Assembly (NCBI RefSeq): GCF_002858765.1
Contig: NZ_PJRP01000027.1
Coordinates: 38,557 to 74,144 of the forward strand
DNA from: Cupriavidus pauculus
GTDB lineage: Bacteria > Pseudomonadota > Gammaproteobacteria > Burkholderiales > Burkholderiaceae
Direction of reading: 5' to 3'
Length of the DNA stretch: 35,588 nucleotides
Part shown: positions 29,418 through 35,588 of the stretch, piece after piece
How positions within the stretch are numbered: position 1 is the stretch's first letter
Layout: every line of letters begins with the position of its first letter
Notes under the pieces: model-generated
What the model saw: the letters and a program-made list of their open reading frames with translations, nothing else
Databases searched by the model: none
What the model was told of the DNA's origin: nothing
Made by a program: the position numbers and the translations under genes

Positions 29418-30611
29418 TCAGCATTGCTGGCGTGACAGGACCGCACCCGCTCGATCCGGGGTGACGCGGGGCCTTCTGGCGGCGAAGGCGATCACCGTCG
29501 CGACACCCAACGCCAGGACACCGATCATTGCGCCTGCGATACCGATCTCGGGCAGACCCAGCGCGTCGATGACGTTGCCGCCAACGACGGCTCCCATGCC
29601 GATCCCAGCGTTGAAGATTGAGACGTTCAGCGATGCCGTCAGGTCCTGGAGCGCCGACGGCGCTGCGCGAATGGTTCGCACGTGGTTGGTCACGAACCCG
29701 GCCGCGTGCGCGGCTCCCCAGATCGCAAGCGCCGCCATGGCAGCGAGATGGCTATCGAGGAGGTAGGGAAAAGCCGCCATGGCGAGACCGGCGATGACAA
29801 CGGCGGCGACTGCCGCACGCAGAGGATTCACATCCACGAATCGGCCAGCAATTTCATTGCCAACGATGCCCGAAACGCCGAACCCCATCAGGATCCAGCC
29901 CGTCGAGGCACCGCTGAAATGCCCGACCCGCGTCAGTAGGTCGGCGAGGTAGATGTACGACGTGAACATTGCCGTCAACGCGAGAAACGACATCGCCAGA
30001 TGGCTTACGATCATGGGTTGGATCAGCGTCCTGAAAGGCGCGGCGGTTGCGTCCTCGGCCTGCGCCTCAATGCGGGGAAAGAACTTCCACATCACGACCG
30101 CCATGGCGGCGCAGAGGGTTGCACCAGCGGCAAATGCCATCCGCCATCCGAATGCGTCGGCCAATATCGTCGTGATCGGCGATCCGATGACGCTCGCGAT
30201 GGACACGCCAGCGAATACGGTGGAGATGGCGCGTCCGGGATTGCCTGGCTCAGCTACCCGGGCCGCCGTCGATGTGGCCATGCTCCAGAACGCGGGCAGC
30301 GCCAGGGCCGAAGCGATCCGTCCGGCAGCCAGCACCGCATAGTTCGGTGCCATCGCTGCGATGGCCGCACCGATGGCGGTGACCGCGAGGACGCCGGTGA
30401 AGAGCCGTCGCCGCTCGACCCGGCGCAATGCGAGCGTCAGGAATGGACCAGTGATCGCCACGGTGAAAGCGAAGGCACTGACCAGCAACCCGACCTGCGG
30501 CACCGGCACGTCAAGATCCTGCGCGATCAGCGGAATGACGCCGATGATATTGAATTCATTGGTGAGCATCGCAAAGGCGGCTGCCGCCAACAGGGGAACC
30601 GAAAGTTTCAT
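29418..30611 (-). CDS. MFS transporter, DHA1 (drug:H+ antiporter) type
   Basis: Encodes 397 aa from the ATG at 30611 with GAGGA about 10 nt upstream; the frame extends upstream to 30731 but those residues are Pro/Arg-rich and lack helices. About twelve hydrophobic segments are visible, with the loop 2-3 motif in the form Leu-Ala-Leu-Arg-Arg-Val-Glu-Arg-Arg-Arg. The N-terminus (Phe-Ala-Met-Leu-Thr-Asn-Glu-Phe-Asn-Ile-Ile-Gly-Val-Ile-Pro) is that of AraJ/YdhP-type sugar-efflux or arabinose-polymer transporters. Likely an inner-membrane exporter driven by protons. It sits between two SDR genes and probably exports the substrate or product of these reductases. Confidence 0.92.
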   Translation of the reverse strand: MKLSVPLLAAAAFAMLTNEFNIIGVIPLIAQDLDVPVPQVGLLVSAFAFTVAITGPFLTLALRRVERRRLFTGVLAVTAIGAAIAAMAPNYAVLAAGRIASALALPAFWSMATSTAARVAEPGNPGRAISTVFAGVSIASVIGSPITTILADAFGWRMAFAAGATLCAAMAVVMWKFFPRIEAQAEDATAAPFRTLIQPMIVSHLAMSFLALTAMFTSYIYLADLLTRVGHFSGASTGWILMGFGVSGIVGNEIAGRFVDVNPLRAAVAAVVIAGLAMAAFPYLLDSHLAAMAALAIWGAAHAAGFVTNHVRTIRAAPSALQDLTASLNVSIFNAGIGMGAVVGGNVIDALGLPEIGIAGAMIGVLALGVATVIAFAARRPRVTPDRAGAVLSRQQC

Positions 30612-30750
30612 GATCTCTGTCCTCGTCCGCGGTCCCGGCCTGGCTGGTGGCTGCACCGCAAGATCAATCAGGGGGGGCGCCAACCGAAAAGGGCCAGCGC
30701 GTGGAGACTTTTCCAGAGGGGGGGGCGGCACGATCCCGGCCGCCGGCTTC

Positions 30751-31482
30751 TCAGAAATCCTGCACCGTGGGACGGATCACGATCTCGTTCACGTCGACGA
30801 ACGCAGGCTGGGCGATGGCATACGCGATGGCCTGCGCAATGGCATCGGCCGGAATGGCCATCTTGTAGAAATCGACGACGAAATCGCGGCTGTCCTTGTC
30901 ACCAGAGCCAAACTTGAGCTCGGTGTCGATCGCCCCTGGCGAGATGACGGTGGTGCGAATGTTGCCCCCGACCTCGTGACGCAGCCCTTCGGAAATGGCG
31001 CGCACCGCGAACTTGGTGCCCGAATACACCGTACCGCCCGGGCTGAAGACCTTCAGCCCGGCAACCGACGCGATGTTCACGAAATGACCCGATTGCTGCT
31101 GTTCAAAGACCGGGAGTGCCGCAGCAACGCCGTAGAGAAGCCCCTTGATGTTGATGTCGATCATGCGGTCCCATTCTTCGGTCTTCCGAAGCGTCAGAGG
31201 CGCGATGGCCATCAGCCCGGCGTTGTTCACCATCACATCGAGACGGCCGTGCTGGGCTACGACAGTGCTGACCAGGCGATCGACCTGCGCCTGGTCGGTG
31301 ACGTCGACGTGGTGCGCGGACGCCTTGCCGCCTTTTGCCTGGATGTCGGCGGCGATTAGCTTGAGCTCGTCTATGCGACGCGCTGCCAGCGCGACGGTTG
31401 CGCCTTGCGAGGCCAGCAGCCTTGCGGTTGCTTCTCCAATTCCACTCGATGCACCGGTGATGAGGACGACTTTGCTTGACAT
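30751..31482 (-). CDS. short-chain dehydrogenase/reductase (classical SDR), 243 aa
   Basis: Encodes a compact classical SDR: Thr-Gly-Ala-Ser-Ser-Gly-Ile-Gly at residues 9-16, Ala-Ala-Arg-Arg at the end of beta-2 (NADPH preference), Asn-Asn-Ala-Gly, Ile-Ala-Ser-Val with catalytic Ser, and Tyr-Ser-Gly-Thr-Lys. The closest remembered group is the YdfG/serine dehydrogenase-like reductases that act on 3-hydroxy acids or ketones. First gene of the minus-strand cluster and divergent from the LysR gene at 31594, which probably controls it. The 140-nt gap to the MFS gene holds no obvious terminator. Confidence 0.93.
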   Translation of the reverse strand: MSSKVVLITGASSGIGEATARLLASQGATVALAARRIDELKLIAADIQAKGGKASAHHVDVTDQAQVDRLVSTVVAQHGRLDVMVNNAGLMAIAPLTLRKTEEWDRMIDINIKGLLYGVAAALPVFEQQQSGHFVNIASVAGLKVFSPGGTVYSGTKFAVRAISEGLRHEVGGNIRTTVISPGAIDTELKFGSGDKDSRDFVVDFYKMAIPADAIAQAIAYAIAQPAFVDVNEIVIRPTVQDF

Positions 31483-31488
31483 GACTGT

Positions 31489-31525
31489 TCTCCAAGGGAG
31501 GTTGAACTGCTTGGAGACAAGTCTC
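31489..31525. promoter_or_regulatory. overlapping inverted repeats in the SDR/LysR divergent region
   Basis: TCTCCAAG (31489-31496) pairs with CTTGGAGA (31510-31517). An adjoining dyad GAGAC-AA-GTCTC spans 31514-31525. The 111-nt gap between the divergent SDR and LysR starts is where the regulator should bind; these dyads are the candidates. Confidence 0.55.
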
Positions 31526-31593
31526 GGCGACGAACCGATTTTTGATTAGACTGGAATATGTAGAATCTCTTTTCCACACATGCAAAAGTCGCC

Positions 31594-32502
31594 ATGACCG
31601 AACTTACGGATTTGAACGACATCGCCGTCTTCGTGCGTGTTGTGCAGCTCGATAGCTTCAGCCGCGCGGCGCAAGCACTTGGTATGCCGGTCTCGACCGT
31701 AAGTCGGAAGGTCACGGCCCTCGAACAACGCCTTGGCGTGACGCTATTGCAACGTACGACGCGCAAACTTAGCCTGACGACGCAGGGGCGAGCCTACTAC
31801 GACCAGTGCAGCGAGCCACTGAGTCACCTATTCGATGCCGAGCACGCGATTACGGAGACGCAACGAAAACCCGAAGGGCTGTTGCGGATGTCCGGTCCGG
31901 TGATGCTGGAATATGAGCCGTTCTATACATTCTTGTCGGCGTTCTTGAACAAGTATCCTGCCATCCAGGTGGATCTGTACTTCACCAATTTGTTCGTGGA
32001 CCTGATCGCAGAGAACGTGGACGTCGCCATTCGCTTCGGCGATTTACGGGACTCGAGCCTGGTTGCGCAACGCGTGGGAAGAAGCGTGCGATACCTGGTT
32101 GCGTCGCCTGAATATGCCCGGGCGCACGCCCTGCCTGCTCGACCGGAAGACCTCAGCGCGCATCCATGCGTGCTGATCAATGCCCGGAATAACGAGACGG
32201 AATGGCAGTTGATGAGCGGGCGAAAGTCGACAAAGATCCGCGTCACGGGCCCCGTCGCCGCACGTGACTTCCACATCGTGAACGCCTTTGTGCGTCGCGG
32301 GCACGGCATCGCGCTCCTTCCGTCTGGATATGCCGATGCGCAGATCGCGAGCGGCGAGCTTGTCCGCATCTTGCCGAACTGGTCGTCGCCAGAAATATCG
32401 GTGCACGCCGTCTATCCGACGCGCCGCTTTATGCCATCGAAGCTAAGAGCCTTTCTTGACGAGTTGAAGGCTTGGGACAGCCCTCTCTGGCTTCCGCTGT
32501 GA
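31594..32502 (+). CDS. LysR-family transcriptional regulator (CrgA/DmlR-like group)
   Basis: Encodes 302 aa. The N-terminal helix-turn-helix shows Ser-Phe-Ser-Arg-Ala-Ala-Gln-Ala-Leu-Gly-Met-Pro-Val-Ser-Thr-Val-Ser-Arg-Lys (about residues 21-39), the variant seen in the large group that includes DmlR and CrgA. The effector domain contains Val-Ala-Ile-Arg-Phe-Gly and, towards the end, Gly-His-Gly-Ile-Ala-Leu-Leu-Pro. It has a weak ribosome site. Being divergent from the SDR-MFS-SDR cluster, with dyads between, it is the probable regulator of those genes and of itself. Confidence 0.93.
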   Translation: MTELTDLNDIAVFVRVVQLDSFSRAAQALGMPVSTVSRKVTALEQRLGVTLLQRTTRKLSLTTQGRAYYDQCSEPLSHLFDAEHAITETQRKPEGLLRMSGPVMLEYEPFYTFLSAFLNKYPAIQVDLYFTNLFVDLIAENVDVAIRFGDLRDSSLVAQRVGRSVRYLVASPEYARAHALPARPEDLSAHPCVLINARNNETEWQLMSGRKSTKIRVTGPVAARDFHIVNAFVRRGHGIALLPSGYADAQIASGELVRILPNWSSPEISVHAVYPTRRFMPSKLRAFLDELKAWDSPLWLPL

Positions 32503-32903
32503 GTCGCGAGGCCTAATTGCAATGGGCGACTTCCGCAGACGTTGGCGGTGCAGGTCAAGCGATGCGGTGCCACAGATTTGCATTAGGACCAGCGCCCGAG
32601 GTCAATATCGAGGCGGTACGAGTGACGGATTTGGTGGCCATCGCAGCCATCGGCGCGGCGTTGCCATTTTGCCCCGCGAGCGTCTCTTATCCAGTCACGA
32701 ACTGCCCCTGAGGACAGCCATTTAGTCAGGATGCGCCCTTCCGAAGCTACCGTTGAGCAACGAGCCCCTCCACTGTGGGGTCAAGACTTCTCTGCGAAGT
32801 GCCGATGACCAGATCACCCGTCCTCCCAATACTCGTCATCATGAGCCATCGTCTGGTGGGCCGACAAGTCAGTCGACTCGACGACGGGGAAACCATAGCA
32901 AAT
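32503..32903. other. 401-nt gap without a recognisable gene
   Basis: Open frames here are short and unlike known proteins on either strand. A small CCCC-TCCACTGT-GGGG repeat lies near 32764-32779. The last 130 nt presumably hold the promoter of the MalM-like lipoprotein gene. Confidence 0.4.
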
Positions 32904-33488
32904 ATGAACAGACTGACAAGCCTTTTCCAGGGCGTCGCTATCGCATCGATGTTGGCGGGCTGCGCGCGGCCCCCGTTGATTCCCGCGGCACCTTCGAATG
33001 CCAGAATCTGCTGCACATCGCTTGCGTCGTTGCCGACACAGCCTCTGGAGCTGGACGAGTCCGTGTCCATCGCCTTCGATGCTGAACGCTCCCCGGTCTT
33101 TTCGTTTCCAGAAGGCAACGGCGCGTTTGCGGCCTTCCAACTCCCCGACGGGGCGGCTGCCAGCACCTTGAGATTGCGTGCGTTCGTCTCCAGCAGCACA
33201 CTGCCTTTGGCCACCATTGTGCGAGCCAATGTGATGTTCCTCGACGCACAACATGCACCAATCCCCGCCGCTCGCGAAGCAGCGCTGACGCTTGAGCGCC
33301 GCGTATTCCGGACTTCGTATGGTGACGGCGTCTTTGCGGTACCTCCCACCGCCGCCTACGCAATCGTCTACACCGGCAGCCCGCGATCCGCGCGCGCAAT
33401 CGCCAGGTCCGAAAACGGTACGCGCTATGCCATCCCCTTCTCGTATACGGGGGATGTGGATGTGCTGTTGCAGAAGGCGCCGCAATGA
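32904..33488 (+). CDS. MalM-like periplasmic lipoprotein
   Basis: Encodes 194 aa. The start at 32904 is chosen because it gives a proper lipoprotein signal (Met-Asn-Arg, hydrophobic stretch, Leu-Ala-Gly-Cys); the frame open from 32775 has no signal upstream. The mature part recalls the MalM family: Cys-Cys-Thr-Ser-Leu-Ala-Ser-Leu near the start, a Phe-Pro-Glu-Gly-Asn-Gly-Ala-Phe-Ala-Ala-Phe-Gln-Leu-Pro block, and Val-Met-Phe-Leu-Asp-Ala-Gln. MalM lies at the end of maltose operons and has no firmly known function. No maltose genes are present here. Its stop overlaps the next lipoprotein gene, so the two are made together. Confidence 0.7.
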   Translation: MNRLTSLFQGVAIASMLAGCARPPLIPAAPSNARICCTSLASLPTQPLELDESVSIAFDAERSPVFSFPEGNGAFAAFQLPDGAAASTLRLRAFVSSSTLPLATIVRANVMFLDAQHAPIPAAREAALTLERRVFRTSYGDGVFAVPPTAAYAIVYTGSPRSARAIARSENGTRYAIPFSYTGDVDVLLQKAPQ

Positions 33489-34039
33489 TGCCCATTGATG
33501 CACGCATCGTGGCAGCGGCGCTGACGGGTGCCGTTTCATTGCTCTATGGCTGCGCCCCGATCACACCCGTACCGCCTGATGGCCCATCTGCGCGCGTCAG
33601 CTTCCGCGTGGAAGGTACGACCATCCAACATGTATACGAGGCGGACGCCACCGATTGCTTCCTGCCAACCGACCCGACGCGCAGTGACCTGCTGTCGATG
33701 ACCTACAACCCGCATTCCATCCATTTGATTGGCTCGATTGCAGGGCAACGCATCGGCATGCCGGCAACCGGGAATTTCGCCCCGAAATCGTATGCCGAGA
33801 CGTACGTTCGCGCAGGTCATCCCATCGTGTTGCGGTTTCGGGTGACGAACCCAAACGGCAATAATATGGCCCAGCAGATCATGTTCAACTTCACACCGGG
33901 TAAGGACTACGAACTTATCACGGCCCGCAGCAGCGCAACGGGCTTTGAAACCGTGCTGTCGGAAATCGCCACCCAGGGCAGCCAGGTGAAGACGATTCCT
34001 GTGAACGGCGTTGTCCGTATTCCGCTCTGCGCAGGCTAA
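33485..34039 (+). CDS. lipoprotein of unknown function, coupled to the MalM-like gene
   Basis: Encodes 184 aa; the ATG at 33485 overlaps the previous stop (ATGA), and a second ATG follows at once at 33488. The signal peptide ends Leu-Leu-Tyr-Gly-Cys, a lipobox. The mature chain is beta-rich with one Cys near the middle and one near the end (Pro-Leu-Cys-Ala-Gly at the C-terminus), possibly a disulfide. I do not recognise a domain. Tight coupling suggests it works with the MalM-like protein at the same membrane. Confidence 0.7.
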   Translation: MMPIDARIVAAALTGAVSLLYGCAPITPVPPDGPSARVSFRVEGTTIQHVYEADATDCFLPTDPTRSDLLSMTYNPHSIHLIGSIAGQRIGMPATGNFAPKSYAETYVRAGHPIVLRFRVTNPNGNNMAQQIMFNFTPGKDYELITARSSATGFETVLSEIATQGSQVKTIPVNGVVRIPLCAG

Positions 34040-34218
34040 CGCCACACCAACCACGCTGCCGGTCGGCCCGTGCTGGTTTCCGGCGAGCTAGAGCGGCTGC
34101 TTTCAGCACGGCATCAGTCATTTTCAAGTAGACCCCAAGGGGCGGCTTCGGGTCGTCAGTTGCCCTGAGCCCCGCATGACGACGCGCGGATCATTGAAGG
34201 CTGAAGCTGAGGAGGACT
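34040..34218. other. short gap with a long-loop inverted repeat
   Basis: Contains CGTGCTG and CAGCACG (about 34069-34111) separated by 29 nt, plus CCCCAAGGGG near 34133. These could be terminator or recombination-site debris, but neither is convincing. Confidence 0.3.
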
Positions 34219-34556
34219 ATGGCGCTTTACTTTGATCTCGCACACGGAACCAAGCCGCTACCTTACGCAGGAAATTTCCCGTGGCCTTACGACATCGCCG
34301 TGTGCTTTGACTTAGTCCCTCGACCAATAGCATTCAGTGAAGGTGTTGGTCATGGTGCCACCGGATGCGTGGTCTCCGCCATCGAGCGCTGGAGGAAAAT
34401 GGAAGAAGCACTTCGAGATTACGGGCGCAGATTGGCTTGTTCCTTATATAGAAATGTTGGCGCAGGGCATCCCTGCTTCCCAAGGATGATATCCTGCTTG
34501 CCTTTGAAAAGACTCACGGCCGGCCGCCTACCAGCTATGAATCAAGAATCTGGTAG
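34219..34556 (+). pseudogene. frameshifted gene of unknown family
   Basis: The ATG at 34219 has a strong ribosome site (GAGGAGG, 5 nt spacing). The first 57 codons are protein-like (Phe-Pro-Trp-Pro-Tyr-Asp-Ile-Ala-Val-Cys-Phe-Asp). After about 34390 the coding character moves to another frame (Lys-His-Phe-Glu-Ile-Thr-Gly-Ala-Asp-Trp-Leu-Val-Pro-Tyr-Ile-Glu-Met-Leu). Near 34480 it moves again (Asp-Asp-Ile-Leu-Leu-Ala-Phe-Glu-Lys-Thr-His-Gly-Arg), ending Tyr-Glu-Ser-Arg-Ile-Trp at a TAG (34554-34556). Two frame changes imply a pseudogene or sequencing errors. The original frame stays open to 34635 but with atypical residues. It directly precedes an attC-like site, so it may be a decayed integron cassette. 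Confidence 0.5.
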
Positions 34557-34610
34557 CACAGCAGTTTGGGGGCGGACCGGGTCTATTCCGTCGGTAAACC
34601 CGACCGCCCA

Positions 34611-34677
34611 GCAACTGTGCTTTTGGGTCGCTTAAGCGCTACGCGCGCCGGCGGCCCCCTCACGTCAAACGTTAGCC
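34611..34677 (+). repeat. candidate integron attC-like site upstream of the cyclotransferase gene
   Basis: Ends in TCAAACGTTAGCC (34665-34677), close to the attC right end in which a core GTTRRRY-type heptamer follows a TCAA-C box. An inner stem GGGTCGC (34625-34631) / GCGGCCC (34651-34657, one G-T pair) and an outer GCAAC (34611-34615) facing GTTAGC give the imperfect palindrome expected. The gene starts 3 nt beyond, the usual cassette spacing. The left core heptamer does not match well. Confidence 0.4.
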
Positions 34678-34679
34678 GT

Positions 34680-35237
34680 ATGAACAATCGCCTGCACTAT
34701 TTTGCATATGGTTCAAACATGGCTATCCAGAGGCTCAAGGCAAGAGTGCCCTCAGCTCAGTTTGTTTGCAGCGCCAGGCTTAGCGGGCACATTCTTAAGT
34801 TCCACAAGCCAAGCAAAGATGGCTCAGGCAAGTGCGATGCGGCACACAGCGGCAACGCAAGTGATCTAGTCTTGGGGGCTGTTTTTTCGATTCTAGAAAG
34901 CGAACTGCCACTTCTCGACAAAGCGGAGGGCAACGGCTACGGATACGAACGAAAACCGGTTACTGTGGCCACCGAAGCTCTAGGCGAGATATGTGCACAA
35001 ACGTACTTGGCCACAAAATTTGATCCATCGCTTCGCCCGCTTGATTGGTACAAAGAGCACGTTATCCGTGGAGCCACATCTATCGCCCTTCCAGCTAGCT
35101 ACATTGCCTCAATCGAGGCAGTTGCGTGCGATGTAGATACCGATGCAAGCAGGCGAGCAACTGAGCTCGCAATATACGGCTCACAATTCCGACGAGAGGG
35201 ACCGCCCACAAGCTGCGCTTGTGGGCCCTGCGCTTAG
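34680..35237 (+). CDS. gamma-glutamylcyclotransferase-like (GGCT/AIG2) protein
   Basis: Encodes 185 aa from the ATG at 34680. The N-terminus has the substrate-loop motif Tyr-Phe-Ala-Tyr-Gly-Ser-Asn-Met (residues 7-14), and the expected catalytic acid is Glu83 in Leu-Asp-Lys-Ala-Glu-Gly, followed by Tyr-Glu-Arg-Lys-Pro-Val. The family converts gamma-glutamyl amines or dipeptides to 5-oxoproline and is common in mobile gene cassettes. The last codons (Cys-Ala-Cys-Gly-Pro-Cys-Ala) lie inside an inverted repeat and look like read-through into a recombination site rather than part of the fold. Base composition is less GC-rich than neighbours, fitting acquired DNA. Substrate unknown. Confidence 0.8.
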   Translation: MNNRLHYFAYGSNMAIQRLKARVPSAQFVCSARLSGHILKFHKPSKDGSGKCDAAHSGNASDLVLGAVFSILESELPLLDKAEGNGYGYERKPVTVATEALGEICAQTYLATKFDPSLRPLDWYKEHVIRGATSIALPASYIASIEAVACDVDTDASRRATELAIYGSQFRREGPPTSCACGPCA

Positions 35238-35250
35238 CTCGGGCTGCCTT
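35178..35250 (+). repeat. candidate degenerate attC-like site at the end of the cyclotransferase gene
   Basis: Begins GGCTCACAATTCC (35178-35190), resembling the common attC left end GCCTAACAATTC. The centre is a perfect hairpin CCCACAAG (35205-35212), loop CTGCG, CTTGTGGG (35218-35225). It continues CGCTTAGCTCGGGC, resembling the right arm, but the final GTTRRRY core is missing or altered. The total of about 73 bp is within the attC size range. Confidence 0.4.
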
Positions 35251-35461
35251 TCTTTCCACGTTGAAGGTCCGCTTTTCCTTTGCTCGGAGGTCCGCCTAGG
35301 GTCGGCCTTCGCCTCTGGCAGCCGCAAGTGCTGACCAGGGTGGGCCGAGGGCAGAGAGCGGCCAGGAGCGGCCCTTCAGGAGCCGACTTCAGATTGTGTG
35401 CAATCACCACCAGAAGTACACTTCAGTGCACCTCAAGTCAGAGGCATACGAAAGATTAATC
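35238..35461. other. gene-free stretch before the IS66 tip
   Basis: 224 nt in which no protein-like frame, hairpin terminator or known RNA is seen. It probably represents cassette or flank debris between the attC-like site and the insertion sequence. Confidence 0.4.
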
Positions 35462-35588
35462 GTAACCGTCCGACGGACAGCGTTCTTGACGACGGGGTTG
35501 CTTTCAGGCGGCGGTCGTGCGGAACTGCTCAGCCATGGCCCATGGCAGCAGTTCGCTGACGCGATTGACGGGGTAGTCGGCGATGCGC
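35462..35588 (-). mobile_element. end of an IS66-family insertion sequence (continues past the window)
   Basis: Begins GTAACCGTCCGACGGACAGC at 35462; IS66-family ends characteristically start GTAA. The transposase C-terminus lies just inside. The eight bases before it, GATTAATC (35454-35461), would be one copy of the expected 8-bp target duplication; the other copy is outside the window. Confidence 0.65.
35504..35588 (-). CDS. tnpC: IS66-family transposase (TnpC), C-terminal tip only
   Basis: The minus strand reads Arg-Ile-Ala-Asp-Tyr-Pro-Val-Asn-Arg-Val, then Ser-Glu-Leu-Leu-Pro-Trp, then Ala-Met-Ala-Glu-Gln-Phe-Arg-Thr to a TGA at 35506-35504. The Arg-(I/V)-x-Glu-Leu-Leu-Pro-Trp ending is characteristic of the IS66 transposase C-terminal domain. 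The gene runs off the right edge of the window, so integrity cannot be judged. Confidence 0.8.
   Translation of the reverse strand, partial: RIADYPVNRVSELLPWAMAEQFRTTAA

Noticed and set aside
1..35588. CRISPR arrays, tRNA or rRNA genes, riboswitches
   Set aside because: No regularly spaced repeats, no tRNA cloverleaf with a TTCRANNC-type arm and no rRNA-like stretches were noticed; a covariance-model scan would be the decisive test.

Overview
The window looks like accessory chromosome (or megaplasmid) from a high-GC betaproteobacterium, most likely Burkholderiales of the Cupriavidus/Ralstonia/Bordetella type. The main reason is three separate Bug/TctC-type periplasmic receptors, a family greatly expanded in that order, sitting inside small catabolic operons with IclR or LysR regulators. 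This assignment is inferred from gene content; no rRNA, tRNA or other taxonomic marker is present.

Layout. 1-1203: end of an unidentified gene, a small lipoprotein and an unknown protein. 1368-3314: an IS21-family insertion sequence (istA/istB, minus strand) with a recognisable right end but no recognisable left end. 3362-5135: small unknown genes, a decayed SOS-response-associated peptidase (SRAP) gene, and a perfect LexA box between two divergent small genes. 5444-11961: a six-gene minus-strand catabolic operon (Bug receptor, RidA, LigI-like amidohydrolase, FAH-family hydrolase/decarboxylase, HpaH-like hydratase, HpaI-like aldolase), with a flavin-reductase-domain gene and an IclR regulator divergent from it; a perfect inverted repeat lies between the two directions. 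12041-19462: a second minus-strand operon (Bug receptor, MmgE/PrpD, M20 peptidase, second Bug receptor, amidase) with a divergent LysR gene and a perfect 9-bp inverted repeat between them.

19888-21317 holds a UDG-superfamily-like protein and a C-terminal remnant of an Mrr-like restriction enzyme. 21560-27157 is a divergent pair of units: a large lipoprotein with three Ig-like repeats and a kelch propeller on the minus strand, and on the plus strand an exported arylsulfatase followed 3 nt later by an apparently membrane-anchored formylglycine-generating enzyme (FGE). The sulfatase carries C-A-I-T-R where C-x-P-x-R is expected. 27416-32502: LLM flavin oxidoreductase, SDR, MFS exporter and SDR on the minus strand, divergent from a LysR gene. 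32904-34039: two translationally overlapping lipoprotein genes, the first MalM-like. 34219-35240: a frameshifted gene and a gamma-glutamylcyclotransferase-like gene flanked by sequences resembling integron attC sites. 35462 to the end: the tip of an IS66-family element.

How the parts fit. Both catabolic operons encode binding proteins and downstream hydrolytic or C-C cleaving steps, but no ring-cleaving dioxygenase and no TctA/TctB membrane components, so they must rely on functions encoded elsewhere or act on non-aromatic substrates. The most unusual unit is the sulfatase/FGE/kelch-lipoprotein locus, which looks like a cell-envelope sulfatase system that may mature its enzyme outside the cytoplasm. 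All functions are inferred by reading motifs; no database search was possible.
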